DNA from: Drechmeria coniospora
Lineage: Eukaryota; Ascomycota; Sordariomycetes; Hypocreales; Ophiocordycipitaceae
Assembly (NCBI RefSeq): GCF_001625195.1
Contig: NC_054391.1
Coordinates: forward strand, 6,149,157 to 6,213,156
Direction: 5' to 3'
DNA: 64,000 bases
Below the pieces are notes generated by a model. The model was not told where the DNA came from and did not search any database. It worked only from the letters and a program-made list of their open reading frames with translations. Positions 48,641-61,817 of this stretch are shown here, one piece after another. The translations under genes were made by a program, and so were the position numbers. The number at the start of each line of letters is the position of its first letter. Position 1 is the stretch's first letter.

Positions 48641-51600
48641 TCACAACGCCAACTCGCTCCCAAAGCTCTTCTTGCTTCTCCACATTGATCTCTTCTTCTC
48701 GCGCTTCGCGTTCATGGCCTCCCAGGCCTGCTCTTCATCGTCGTCGGAGCCGTCGCAATCTGTGCTGATGATGTTGATCGTCGACTTGGCCTTGTCATCG
48801 TTCCAGCCCGACAGCCCTCCGGACATTGTGTTCGTGCGATCTTGAGGTGCGGTGGTGACGGTAGACATCGGAACATGCGAGACCGGACGGTAGCGGCCAG
48901 GCAAGCCGATGTTGCTCCGCTCCGAGGGCGCTATCGAAGGCGCGTATCCTGCCACGGAGCCACGGATGGACGGAGCGGCCTGATGGGGTGCTTGCTGCAT
49001 GTAGGCTGCCGGGCCAGCTTGCAGCATGCTCATGCTCATCGTCCGCCCCTTGTGGCCCATCAGTTGAGGGTCCATCATAGGCTCGCCCATGACCGACTGT
49101 CGTGACGACAAGTCGATCATCGACTGGTTGAATTGAGGGTTGGCGCCGTACGGTGACTGCATCGGCGGGGGTGGCATCATCGACTGCTGCATCATCGACT
49201 GCTGCATCATCGGCGGCTGCATCATCAGCGGCTGCGTCATCGGCGACTGCATCATCGGCGGCTGCATCGGCGGCTGCATCTGCTGACCACTGCCGTTCTG
49301 GTTGATGGCCATGATCTGCATGAACTGCATCTGCATCTGCATGAACTGTTGCATCTGCTGCGACATTTGAAGCTGGGCTTGGTCACCAGGTGTGAGGGTC
49401 GACTGCGGCAACTGCTGCACGCCGGCCATACCAGCCATGCCAGCCATGCCGGGTGGCATCCCCGCCGCGCCGCCCATACCTCCCATGCCTCCCATGCCTC
49501 CCATGCTTGGTGGCATCCCCGCCGCGCCCGCCATGCCTCCCATGCTCGATGGCATCCCCGCCGCGCCCGCCATGCCACCCATGCCTGCCGCACCGGTCAG
49601 GCCGTTGTACATGGACTGGGGTGGCATGCCGGCCAAAGGATCGAAGGCGGGACCTGGCAGCGGACTCGTGGCGGCGCCGATGAGTTTGCCAAAGTCGAGG
49701 CTAGGGCTGCCACGACGCAAAGCCCGCGAGCGTTCCTCGTTCATGATGACGCCAACGAGGCCACCGGGAGGTAGCGGTCCTTTCTGCTGAGGTTGCGTGG
49801 GGTCGCTGAACAGGACCGACTCCCTCTTGGCCGGTCTGGACATGGCCGCGCCGACAAAGGGGTCCTGAGGAAGGTTCCTCGCAAACGCCGGCAGGTTCGA
49901 GTTACGGCGAGGAGCCGGGTCGCCGGCGGCGGACGGAGGCCGTGGCATCTGCGGCATCTGCGGTTCTTGCGACGTAGCCTGCAGGCTCTGAAGATTCTGC
50001 AGATTCAACGTTGAGCCGACGGGGGTCAGTCTGCTGGGCGCCTTGTTCTTGGCAGGGAAGCCCTGAGCCTGCAGGATGCCGAGGGGAACGTCTTCATCCT
50101 CGTCCGCGTCGGATGCAACGTGGTTGGGGTCGGGCGAGAGGTCCTTGCGGAACATGGGCGGCTGGGCCATGTTTGGTGATGACATCGGCTGGGGTCTGAC
50201 GTTGTGGGAAACGGGCGAGCTGGGCGTATCTCCCGTAACCTTCATCATCTGCTGCCGGTAGAGCGTCATGTGGGCTTCCTGCTTCCGTCGCTGCTTCACC
50301 TGCTCCTTCGACTTCTCTTGGTGATCCTCGTCCTCGTCGTAGTGGACGTCATACTCGTCGTCCTCGTCCTTGGCAACGGACGGAGCCTCATTGTCCGGGG
50401 ACGCTCCTTGACGCTCCTTATCCTTCCGATACTTTTCAAACTGAGCCGGAGTCATGACCTTGTTTCGGGCCCCTGCGGGCAATCGTGATACGTGTCGGTG
50501 CGAGGATGCCTTGAGGTGCTGGCGGGAGAAGCTGCCGGCAAACATGTTGTCCTCCTTGTTGGCGCTCGAGGCGATGGATGAGGTCGGGGAAGTCAGGAAG
50601 GAGGGGTCTTCGTTTCGTCGGTATCGATGAGTCTGCGAAGACTTTCCGGCGGAACTATCGTAAGGTTCCGACAGAAACTTCATGGCATCGACGGATTCAC
50701 GAAACAGCTTGGCATCCTCGTCGTTGACAACATCCGAAGGGCTGTACGGAGAGGACCTGAGGGTTCGGTGCTGTGAGAGGGAGGGCGACGGGGTGCCGAA
50801 GCCAGAAGGCGAGGTGCCTCCGCTGTTGAGCTGAGACGCCGCCGGCGTGCCGATGCTGGGGCTCGTCGGACCGGGATGAAGGTGTCGCGGGTGCATCGCC
50901 TTGTCATTCCTCAGCGTGGCCGTGCTGCCTCGCTTGTCGAAGGCGGTGAACATGGAGCCAAAGTCTCCGCCCAAGTCTATGCTGGGCGACTCCGACTTGG
51001 TGGGAGTCGCAGTGCTTGCCGTCGAGGCCGTCAAGCCTCTCGTTCTGCTGTCCACGTCGCCCCCTTGGAAACTCAGGGTTGGGGGCATGGAGGGGATGTC
51101 ACTCTGCTTGGGAGGAGCAATCGAGTGCTTCTTACCGCCAAAGGAAAAGGTTCGGGTGGCTCGGTCCAGCAGGCTGTTCTTGGACCCTTCCCTCGACCCA
51201 AGCCCGTGCGGCAGCGACTGGGACTGCGGCAACCTCGACCTCACGGGGTTTCGCTTCTCGTCAGGCACGTTGCCCGCGGGGGCGTCGGTCGAGGACGGCG
51301 CCGTCGAGGCGTTGCTGTAGCGTGACGAGTTGTCCGTCGACGTGGCCTTTGTGGTATTCGAAACGCCGCTTCCGCTGGTGCTCGTCGTCAGTCGATCTGC
51401 TTCCATGACTTTGCCATTGATCGACGCGGCCACGGGGTTATCGAGGCCAGAAATGGGAAGGGCGGGGGACTCACCGGTTCGGAATGAGATCAGCAAACAT
51501 GTTATCCGCGACATCCAGCTCCAGCACTGCCGGTCTGGGAGGTGCCGGTGCATTGGCAGGAGAAGCTCTGGCCATCCTCGCTCCGCCGTCGAAAGACCTC

Positions 51601-51731
51601 ACATTGCCGCCGGGGACATCCTTGCGTTCGAAGACGCGAAACGAAGGCTGCGCAGGCGTCGACGCGGGCGCAGGCTCCGGGTCTTCGGGTGCGGGTTTCC
51701 GCTTGGAGAAGGCGACGGAGAATCTAGGCAT
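48641..51731 (-). CDS. Large low-complexity protein with Met/Gly and Met/Gln/Pro repeats, function unknown
   Basis: Minus-strand exons 51475-51731 and 48641-51374 give 996 residues. The 100-bp intron has a GTGAGT donor, a GACTGAC branch site and a CACCAG acceptor, and keeps frame. I do not recognise a catalytic domain. The N-terminus (MPRFSVAFSKRKPAPE, then SFRVFERKDVPGG and DNMFADL) and the charged C-terminus (EEQAWEAMNAKREKKRSMWRSKKS) look like conserved blocks. The middle is disordered Ser/Pro-rich sequence with a helical, charged segment near residue 430 (TPAQFEKYRKDKERQ, then an acidic run). Residues about 650-710 are repeats of MGGMAGAAGMPP type, and about 720-820 repeats of QQMQ and MMQQSMMQ. 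Such Met/Gln-rich tracts suggest condensate or scaffold behaviour, as an inference. The ATG at 51731 is the first in frame. Confidence 0.75.
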
Positions 51732-54664
51732 GTGGAAGACCGGTGACTGCTGTCTCGTCTAGGTGTCGTCCAGGTCTTCCAACAGGAGGAGAGAGAGGGG
51801 TCGGCAGAAAGGAATCTTTTCCTGTCGAGAAGGCGTGTTCTTGCAGCGGGTTGGCCGGTGATGTCCTCAGGCGATGCCACAAGGGGACGAGATGAGCTGC
51901 TGCTGCGACGAAGCAGACAAGGGATGCGAAAGAAATGCAGAAAATGATCAAAGCGTGCGTGTGGGTGAGGGAGCGGCCGTTGGTGTAGGTCTGACGCTAA
52001 CGGGTAACTGCATGAAAAACCGTTAAACGTTAACAATGAAGGTTCCTTCGGCTGGAAGGATGACGGGGGAATGTAATCAGGCATATCGGGTTGGGCAAGA
52101 AAACAAGGACGCTCTCATGGCGTCGCTGTGAAACCCCGAAACGGGAGTGAGGTGGTTGGCCGGACGTGGCAGGCATGCACCTCTGTCACCGGCTAGGGGG
52201 CGAAGGAATGGGCACGCCGCGAGCGAAGCGAGACTCACAATAATATCCAAAAAAGAAATACCACACGATGCCACCCGTACGCGCGAGCGAGTGGACTTGT
52301 TGCCGCAATCGACAGGAGAGACGACGTAGAAGAGAGGGTAAAGGGAAAAGGGGGGGGAGGGGAGGATGACGGACGAGTTCGTGGATCAATGGATGAGTCG
52401 GTTCGATCGCTCGAACGATGGGATGCGAAGGCAGCAGACGCGCCAAGGTCGAGCGAGCCCTCGAGGGGGCAGGGGCGGGGGGGGGGGGGGGGCGTGGGTG
52501 AAACCGAGGCAACGGGAGGATGCCGGTCGGTTCCGAAGTCGTCAGCAAACACGGCGCAGCGTCGATGCCGGTCGATGGAAAAATATTACGACCGGAGAAT
52601 GAGCCTCAGTATTTCGAGCTTTGATTGCGAGGAGGAAAAGAGAGAGAGAGAAGAGAGACGGGAGCAACACAGACGCAGCAACGGCACCGCCAGCGACGCA
52701 CGGCACGTCTTGGGGGCGGGCCTCCGTAAGTACTGAACGGAGCAGGTACTCGAGTGTACTTCGTACTTGCACTGTACTTGCCCCGTACGATGGTGGGAAT
52801 AATCAATCCTCATCGGATGAGGCGAACTTGACGACATGTACTCTGTACTCCGTACTGTACACCGAGGCAGCACGGTGTTACTTGCCTTCGACCGACCCTG
52901 TCCTGCGCAATATGCCCTGGTGGAGGTGCTGGGCTGGGGCCGATCTGCTGAACGGTCGTGACCCATCACGGACCCATGCATGGTCTCGGTACAAAGTACT
53001 GCACGAGTACTTACAAGTATTACGTAGTACCTAAGTACATATGTAAGTACCTAGTATGCATCTACAACTACTCCGTACTTGCTTGCAAGTTACGGTACGT
53101 CTCCTGTACGAGTAATACTCCGTCACTAGTATGAATGTTACATACCACCTTGTAATACTTACGGAATACCTATCCTGTACTTGAACTTCTTGTAGCGCTC
53201 CGTACTGCTTTTCCGTGCCCGGAGTAGTTGTACAGTAAGTGATACACCCCGGACTTTCCTCAATACGTGCGACAACTGGCAAGATGCCATGTGCACTTAC
53301 TTGTTTGTACTGTACTCGTCCATTGACCTCATCCTCGTGGCACCATGCAACCAGATCCTGTTCCAACACAGGAAGCAGGTTCCTGCGGGTGCCTCCTAGT
53401 ACCATTCGCACGGGGATGGAGCCAGGATTGCAGTGCTTTGTCCCTGCCATCTCCTCTCTTGCTTTCTTTTAGCTGGTACGAGCAGCCCGTGCCTACCACC
53501 CGCAAGGAAAGCGGTGCTGCGCATGTGCGCAGAGGCTGGTGGTTGGTACTCGGTAGGTACCGACTGCACCTGCGAGCTAGGCAAGTACCGTATGTACAGT
53601 ACCTCTCGTATCCGCTACATGCACTCCAAAATGAAGAGCAAATCGAAGGCTGCATGAGGCGCCCGAAATTGCTGCTAGTTATGCGTGTACCACCGTCCCG
53701 TAAGCACATACTTATTACTAGGTCGCGGCTTGCTTATTCGCACCAGTCACCCATTCACACCCATGCGCGCCCGTCACGCTGGTCTCAAACGAGGCAAGCT
53801 CGCAGCCGGCGGCTGTGGTGGTGGATATGCGCCGCTTGGCCGTTTAGCCACTGGCCCGCGTCGGGCACAACATGCTTCAGGTACGAGTACAGTACATTGA
53901 ATTAGGTTCCAATGCGCACCTCCGTCCTCCGTACTCTGTACGGGGCAATACTTGCAAGCACACCACCAAGTGCGGAGTACCAGCAGGTACCTTACCTACC
54001 CAGTAATTACTAACGTGTTGCAAGTACTGCGCGCTTATAGCACGGTTACGCACTCGGCACCAAACGCACGTTGGTCCACCGTTCCGTCCATCTCAGACAA
54101 GACAATCTCCCAGCGGTTCTCGATGAGGGAAATGGGAGGGCGGTGTGTGTGCTGCCCGGGCTTCAGCCGTATCCGTTTTTAGCCTGGCCGGGATCAGAGC
54201 GCAGATTCTCTCCTTGTTACTCAGAGCGGAGGCGTTGTTGCATGCCTGCCGAAGCAGCCTCAACCAAGTCAGAGGGGCAATGACTGGCATCGTCGCCACG
54301 AGCTTTGTCAGTGCACGGTTGCAGCAAACCCCACGAAGACTCTGAACACATTAGAGATTCGGGAACACGACCATGCCGTACATGCTCTACTTGCACGTGA
54401 AACTATGCTCATCACAAACAGTTCGTTGGAAACACGCGCGTAGAGAAAGACAGAAATGTCACACGGAGGCAATGAATGTTGCTCCGGCCAGACGTTTCGC
54501 TCGACACGTCATGCAAACCAGGTACCGCACTGTAGGTGTAGGCGTACAACCACATGCGCAGTACGGGCAACGCACACTGCAATACTCGTACCTGTACGGA
54601 GTACATGTACAGAGCACAAGCAGGGAGGATTCATGTGCGTAGTTGTACATGTACATGGATTCAC

Positions 54665-54680
54665 TACTCCGTACGGAGTA
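54665..54680. repeat. 16-bp perfect palindrome TACTCCGTACGGAGTA
   Basis: Fully self-complementary, with the same 14-bp core as the palindromes at 8402, 28273 and 35055. It is followed by AGTACT, another palindrome containing GTAC. Confidence 0.95.
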
Positions 54681-55440
54681 CTAGTACTGAAATTTGCTAT
54701 CAGGTACTATTATTATCTGTGTGGCATCCCCTAAATCGAATGGCATCAATGGAGTTCTGTACAAGTTTACCGGAGTACTGTACAGAGTACATGTACTTAG
54801 GTGTACTTACATGCATGCACGGGGCAAGTAGCCGTAACGTACGTCGGGTAATACTTGCCCGGTGCTTAAGTACTGTAAGTAATGGAATACCCGTACAGTA
54901 TACTTAGTAAGTACTCGTACTGTTGTGCGGGTTAGTTAATAGTAATACCTACCTAGTTCCTAGTAGTAAGTAAAAAGGTGTACTGTACTCCATAAGTACT
55001 TGCTATTTGTACTGATACTGAATGTACATGCTTGGTAAGTCGGTGTGCAGTACATGTGCTTGTAGCGTTACCTCAGTACAAAAAATACTAGACACCGCTG
55101 CATGGGAGAGCGACCCATGGCGCAACCGGAAAATCGTTGTTATCAAAAGGAAAATTCTTGCCAAGATGCCAATACCAGAGAATGTCGTGCTATGTACGGA
55201 GTACGGAGTACGGAATATCGATACGCCTCCTGCACTCCGTACTTGCAAGTCAACGTACATGGAGGTGTACTTACACCAGGTGTATTCGGAGTACTTGTAC
55301 TGTACGCACACGTTGTGTTATTGTACTCGGTACCGTACTGTACTGTAGTTGTACTGTAACACGACACCTCTCCACGTTGCAGCACTTCCTTGCTGTAAGT
55401 ACTCCGCACCAACCTGTTTGCACATTATTGTGCACGCAAG

Positions 55441-55460
55441 TACGGAGTAAGTACTCCGTA
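55441..55460. repeat. Hairpin: TACGGAGTA and TACTCCGTA arms, 2-base loop
   Basis: Nine-base arms pair perfectly around AG. This is the same word as in the palindromes, but with an insertion between the arms, showing that arms occur both fused and separated. Confidence 0.9.
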
Positions 55461-58400
55461 CTTGCACATGTTCTGTACAGTACGGAGACTACGAGAAAAA
55501 GGATTGACTGTGGCTAGGGGAGGGTAGCCTGCGTGCTGCGCCATCCCGGATCCGCACCTTGTTTTATCGTGCATGGCAATGGCAACATCCTAGAGCCCTG
55601 CATTTCGGGGGTTTAGCGGCTTCGCCCATGGCCAAGCCAAGGGACCAGTCGGTAGGCCGCAATTCCTCATTACTCGCAAAATTCAAGTAGATACAACCAA
55701 GTATTACATGCACCACTACCTGTGGTACTAGCAGCTGCAGACTGCCCACAGCTTGTCATGCATGACGACAAGCCGCAATAACGTCCGCCAAACTCTGATT
55801 GTGTTCGCAGGAGCACCTCGTATTACGGGTACATATTCCAAGGGCACAGTATGGGGTACATCAACGACTACTGTACTAAGCGCCACTGCGCTCTGGACAC
55901 CAATCTCGCTAGCAATCCGGTCCTCATCGTGGGAAACTGGTGAACATCGGCTCACAAAATCCACTCGCCAGTCGGTCAGCATAGCTGCCGGAGAAGAAGC
56001 ACACGAATGCAATCGATCGACATATGAGGAGTCATTCGTTGGAAGGGGGTCCGCTTGGCCTGCATCGGCCTGAGTCGTTCTGCTTCTGCTGTATATGTAC
56101 TTAAGTACTTCAGTATGGAGTAAGTACTTGTAGGTGCAAGATGTAATAGTGTATGTACATGTAAGTATTAGTTGTAAGTACTTGCAGTGCTGGTACTTGC
56201 ATACTAGGTACTTAGTAATAACCGTTAAGTGTACTAGGTACGGAGAACACCTAGCTGAAATACCTGCACGCACCATGTACTTGTGAGTACTGTAATTAAG
56301 TGAAGTGTACATGTTCATGTAGGTAGTGACAATGACGCCAAGTGACACAGCACAGCATCGTTTTTATTACCGAGAGACCAGTGTAAAGAGAGCACCATAC
56401 CTAGTACTTGGCAGTGTAGTATACGGTTGGACGATGCTTAACTATTACCCCATGGTAACATTTGGCGGAGAATGAGTTCGTTGCATGCAATTGGCGTATA
56501 CAACTGCACCCACAGAGTACTTGTACATGATTTATATTCAGAGTACTGAGTAATACTCTCAGTATGGTATTAATGCAGCCGACTATGTTAAAAAAGGTTC
56601 TGTGAGTTAAGGACATCCATCACATGTACGGCGTACATACTATATTATATGCCAGTTGGCATTAGGACAACAGTGTACGGAATATAGTAGACTGCGTACT
56701 TGTGCATGTTGGTACTTACACCTACTGTAGGTGTAGAGTTTTCTCCGTGCACTGATGCAAATCATGTACGAAGTACGGAGTAATACGGAGTAATTACATA
56801 CAGGTATACTTCGTACATGGAATCGGAGTACACAAGTACGGAGTATCTGTACAAGTACATACAGGACCTGTATATCGTACCATCGAATCTGTAAGTACAA
56901 TCAATGGAGGGCGGCTTCCACTGCAGATACAGCGTCATATTCCCCGCCCCGCTACAATCAGGCTCCTCCCGAGTCCACCTGCGAACGCCCGAGCCTGTCG
57001 AAGTTTGGAAGTACTCCACCAACGAAACCCCCAGCTCGGTCGCTTGCCTATTGTGAAACTGCATTTACGTAATCGGAGGACCATAAGTATGATCTCGGTC
57101 GGCCGACCGTGGCCCTGTGCCATATCATGAGTACAGTACACTGCAGTAAGTCTGCTCCGGAGTACACCTACTTATACTGCATGTACTTACTTAAGTACAC
57201 CAACCTACGCCTACGTGTACATTGTACATGTACTTGCGCAAACCAACCCACACGAATCCCCAACGCATACTAATTGCCCAGAAATATGCGCTGCAAACAG
57301 TACAGCTGGGTATTCAAAGCAGACTTACTATTTGCACGTATGCAGAATTCGTGCGGAATACATGTAAGTACTTGCATACTTGTGCAGTCATAATTTTGCA
57401 TGTGCAAGTACTTGCAGAGCAACTGCTTGGTGCCGGATCGTCGGTCTACGGTGTCAACCTGTACCTGCAGAGGGTAGGAGACAACGTACTCCGTACAATA
57501 TATACCTGCATGCAATGCATGCATTTGCTTGAATGCCCACCATCTTGCGAAAGGTTCGCCGTGCCCGAAGCATTCTGCAAGCTAGAAGATGCCGATCCAA
57601 AATTGTTCCGTCAGTTCACTTCGCTGGTTCAACAACCCAGTGCAACGTCGGGCGGTCTTTTGGGCCCTGGGCCAACAATGGCCTGCCCAAAGGATGGGGC
57701 GGTTACAAACAAGGACATGCTCTACAACAAGCGCCTCCTTGTACATACCATTAAAGGTCAGTCATATATGCTGAGTACTACAGGTAGGTTCCGGTACTGA
57801 GTACGTGTAAATACGCTGGTTCTTCTCTCCATTCATGTCAAGTATCAGTAGGGAGTGCTCCGCACCACATCTTGGGGACTGGGAAACGGTGAGGTGGGAA
57901 GCGGGCTGGAAGCCGGGCTTCTCTCGCAGCATCATGACGCCCATCTTATGTTGACCGGTCCCAGTCATTAGGCACCCAACACCTGCCGCAACAGCAGGAC
58001 TGATACCAAGGAAGAGTGTCCCGTACAAGCAAATCTTCGGCAGAGGTGTTTGTTACCGTGCATCAACTGAGAAAGCCACTCGAAAAGGCAAATGCTGCCC
58101 ATGTAAACCTGGTCAGGTACTAGCTTTGGGTTACTCGGAATGCTCCTACCTCGCTGCGAGGTGCTCATGCAGTACGGGCGGGCTGGCAGGAGCATCCGGA
58201 ACAGTTCCGAACAAAGTAGGAGCAGGACCGACTGTGAGGTAAGCACGCGAAATCCGGTTCCCCGACACGAATATGCACGCCTACACGTACTGGGTTCTTT
58301 CTCGCCATTCAAGTGCTCGCAGCTCAGAAATGGCTCTCAGGCAATAAACACACCTAGCTACTGTGCTATTCACGCACCCATGGAAAGCAGACACCACCAG

Positions 58401-59527
58401 CAGTCAACGAACGACGATTGTTTGTATCAAATCCTGCCACCAGGCTCCATTTGCGGTGCGGGGGGTCAATTGAAAAGGACCTGTTGCATTTGAGGTGGAG
58501 CTCATGACAAGGCCCCCATCTCCCCCAGTGTCGTGTCTTGTGGGCGCCTCGCTGACTCGACAATCGAATGGAATTCTTTAGGGAAGCTTCTTCATCTCGG
58601 TTCAATACGGTCTAGAAATATGAGGATGCGGACGAGTTGAGTACAGAGTACCAACGACATCACGTCACCAACTCACCAATCGATTCCGACCAGCTCAACG
58701 TGAAGCGGAGGTTCACTTGGGCCGGAATCAACACGTCGCCCGTCTCCGCAACGCATCGTGCGTCAATGTATTGCACTGCACTGCAGGTTTGTCGCCGTCG
58801 CATTCTTGAATGGAGGGAAATCCGTGGTTGACCAGCACGCATGGAGCCACGGCCGCTGGTTCATTATGGGTATGTATTCGCAGCATGGTGCACGGAGCGC
58901 TGCAGCTAACGATTGTGCATGGGTGCATCAAGAACAGCATCGGTGCGGAGTACTCCGTGCATCAGCACGTACCGAGCACGTTCGGGTACTATGAGTTAAA
59001 GCCCCGCTTGGGTGGTAGGTACAAGTACTTGCGGTCCTCCTTGTCATTGCATAACTAGATTGCTTGCGCAGTTTGAGGGATTCGGCTCATCCACCAAGCC
59101 ATCAATCACATGCCCAGCTGAGGTGACGAGCTGCAACCCAAAACCAGTTTGTGAAAGAAAGGAGAAACCCCAGAGTTGGAGCTTCTTCACACGGCGGCTG
59201 GGTCCTTGCCCTGATCAATTGCTCGTCATGCTTTGCCCCCACGATGGGCTGGGCGGCACCTTATCTATTTGCCCCGATTTGGTTCTAGCCAGCGGCGGCC
59301 AAAAAACTATATTCCACAGGAGAGCTCCACCACGTACCGTCGAGGTCATTTCGAGCAGGAAAACCAAGCGATGCCAAGAACAACAACGTTGGCTCGCCGC
59401 CAACTCACCTCCTCAAGCTTCAGTCCACCCCAGTCGCACAGGTCGTTGACACTTTGCTGCCACCTGAGCCAACAACCTGCGCCGTCTTGCTTGGGCTCTA
59501 TCCTGTTGACTGGGTGCCTCGTCAACG

Positions 59528-61540
59528 ATGACTCCCCCGAGCCCGAGAGGCCGCCCCGTCCGGCGGCCGTCGCTGCTTTCTCTCGACGACTGCCACCACC
59601 ACTATCCCTTGGGGACTCGGACCGGCACTCTGGCCTCTCTCATCCGGAGCCGCTCCCAGCAGAGCATAACCGGCTCATGGCCGCCGCAGCCCCCTCGTCA
59701 GCAGCCTGTGGAGGATGAGGAATCGGCTGCTTGGCCGCGACATGACGAGGACGACATCGAGAGGCTGCTGAGGGACGAGACGAGACTGAGTCAGATTCTT
59801 CTGGGCCCTCAGATCAGGAGCATGAATCTTATCGGCAAGAGCAATCCGCGATATCGCTGGGAGCGCTACTGGAAGCAGGATGAGGCGCTTGGCACAATGA
59901 AGAAGCCCCTGTGAGGCTCCTGCTCTTGCGCTGGATGCGACGCAGCCGGCTTCCATCTGCAATCCGTGTATGCTGACGAGCCTTCAATACAGTCGCGAGT
60001 ACTACAGACGAACCAACGAGCTCATCCAGCAGTACATGTACATAGACTGTCTGCTAGACTCGTCCATCCCCCACGACCTGCTCAACGAGTACTCTGCCGA
60101 GTTGGAAGCATCAGCCTTTCGGCCCGTTGATGTTCCTGCGACCATCAGCGAGGAGCCCAGCGCGGCTCAGTCCCTCGCGCCTTCACTCGAACAAAACCAC
60201 CTTGGCACATACGGCACCATCGTCCCGAAGACAAACGGCATCGTCGCCAAGCCGCCCCTGCCACAGAAGCGAACACCTAAAGATATATTCCGCTCATCCG
60301 AGACCCTGCCTCTACTGCAGCATGCTGATGACGAAGTCCTCACGCCCACTCAAATGCCTCCGGTTGGAGAGCCTGGGCCTCGCCCCCACTTGCCCTGGCT
60401 CGAGGATGCCGATGTTGACCACGACGACCCAGTTGTGACGCTAGCCATCTGGATCAACCTCATCGCCAATGTGATACTGTTAGCTGGAAAGCTTGTCGTT
60501 ATCATATCCGTACCCTCCATGTCCGTCCTCGCCAGTCTTGTCGATGCGACCCTCGACTTCCTCAGCACCGCCATCGTCTGGACGACAACCCGGCTCATCT
60601 CTTCTGGGCAAAAGGACCAGCATCGCTACCCGGTGGGCCGTCGTCGGTACGTTCCCCCCAATCCTCAATTTTGGCATCATCGTGCGCCTTTGGGTTCTCG
60701 TTCAATGCTGACGGAACTGCAACCCGACAGATTGGAGCCCGTGGGTGTCCTGGTCTTCTCCGTCACCATGGTTACTTCCTTCGTCCAAGTCGGTCTCCAG
60801 TGTGTGCAGCGCCTGGCAAGTCCGGACCACGAAATCTTGGAACTTGGTCTTCCCGCAATCATCATCATGCTCACCACTGTCATCATCAAGGGAGGTTGCT
60901 GGATCTGGTGCCGGCTGGTCAGAAACTCCAGCGTCCGCGCCTTGTAAGTCGCCCCCTTCTGAAGCCAATCATCCCCTCGTCTTTTTGTCTGACACAGGCA
61001 CTCCCATGCAGGGCCGAGGACGCCAAGACAGATGTCATCTTCAATATCGGGTCGATTTTGTTCCCCATTGGTTAGTGCAGTGCAATCATTGATGCCAGCC
61101 TTCGCTGGGTCCATCGCCGCTGACGATGCATTACAGTCGGCTTCTACGGCAAAATCTGGTGGCTCGACGCGACCGGCGGCCTGCTTCTTTCTCTCGTCGT
61201 CATCGCCACCTGGAGCCAGACCTCGGCTCACCATGTCCGCAACCTGACGGGTTTCTCCGCCCAGCCGGACGAGCGAAACCTGCTGCTTTATCTGACAATG
61301 CGCTTTGCCACGGCCATCCGCCAGATTCAGAACCTACGGGCCTACCACGCCGGCGATAAGCTTTTCGTCGAAGTCGACATTGTGCTGTCCGCCATTACGC
61401 CGCTCAAGGACAGCCACGACTTGAGCGAAGTCCTCACGTACTTCCTCGAATCCGTACCGATCGTAGATCGTGCGTTTGTCCATGTCGACTACGCCAGTTA
61501 CAACGCCCCAACGCACATGCTGAAACAATCAACCTCGTAG
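59528..61540 (+). CDS. Cation diffusion facilitator, manganese-type (DxxxD)
   Basis: Five exons, 59528-59910, 59993-60646, 60731-60943, 61012-61070 and 61137-61540, encode 570 residues. All four introns are GT-AG and in phase; for example, intron 2 yields YPVGRRRLEPVGVLVFSV and intron 4 yields LFPIVGFYGKIWWLDA. The first 260 residues are a cytosolic, Arg/Ser/Pro-rich extension with a conserved helical part (LREYYRRTNELIQQY). Transmembrane segments begin at VVTLAIWINLIANVILLAGKL. The two metal-site motifs are DATLD and DAKTD, both DxxxD rather than the HxxxD of zinc carriers, a pattern known from Mn-CDF proteins. A C-terminal ferredoxin-like cytosolic domain (KLFVEVDIVLSA) follows. The protein probably moves Mn out of the cytosol into a vacuole or Golgi by proton antiport; metal and location are inferences from the motifs. 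Confidence 0.9.
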
Positions 61541-61817
61541 CGACGTGGACATCTCCACCTAGTCGCCGTCATATCAATATTTTCTTGCCGAATGCTAATT
61601 TATTATTCGCTGGTGACACTAGCCTGCACGGCGTTGCAGTGCAGCTGTTGCGATGTGTTCGCAGCAAAATTTATACATGTGTATTTATTTGATCTACCCT
61701 AGCTTAAAAATGTATCAATATCTGAACGAGGAAACCACATCTTGGCCGTGCATAAGCGAATGCATACAGGCTTTTCCCCAGCTATGCTCTCGCGCGCTAA
61801 CCCTGTCGATGTGAAAA

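Larger units (their letters stand above)
51732..59527. other. Second gene desert with GTAC palindromes; flanking promoters
   Basis: From 51732 to about 52730 is the 5' side of the low-complexity gene, C/T-rich on its strand, with a G run at about 52477-52492. From 52740 to about 58640 GTAC words are dense; examples are the 16-bp palindrome at 54665-54680, TACGGAG repeats at 55196-55215 and the hairpin at 55441-55460. From 58640 to 59527 is less repetitive DNA leading to the CDF gene. Frames of up to about 206 codons occur (55728-56348, 57222-57800), but none shows a domain or codon pattern I trust. No RNA gene is recognised. Confidence 0.65.

Noticed and set aside
55728..56348. 206-codon minus-strand frame in the second desert
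   Set aside because: Much of it is translated GTAC-word repeat (Tyr, Thr, Cys, Ser-rich), not a protein signature.
57222..57800. 192-codon plus-strand frame in the second desert; residues after about 57530 look slightly protein-like
   Set aside because: No recognisable domain, no joining exons, and the first half is repeat-derived. At most a relic, which I cannot support.
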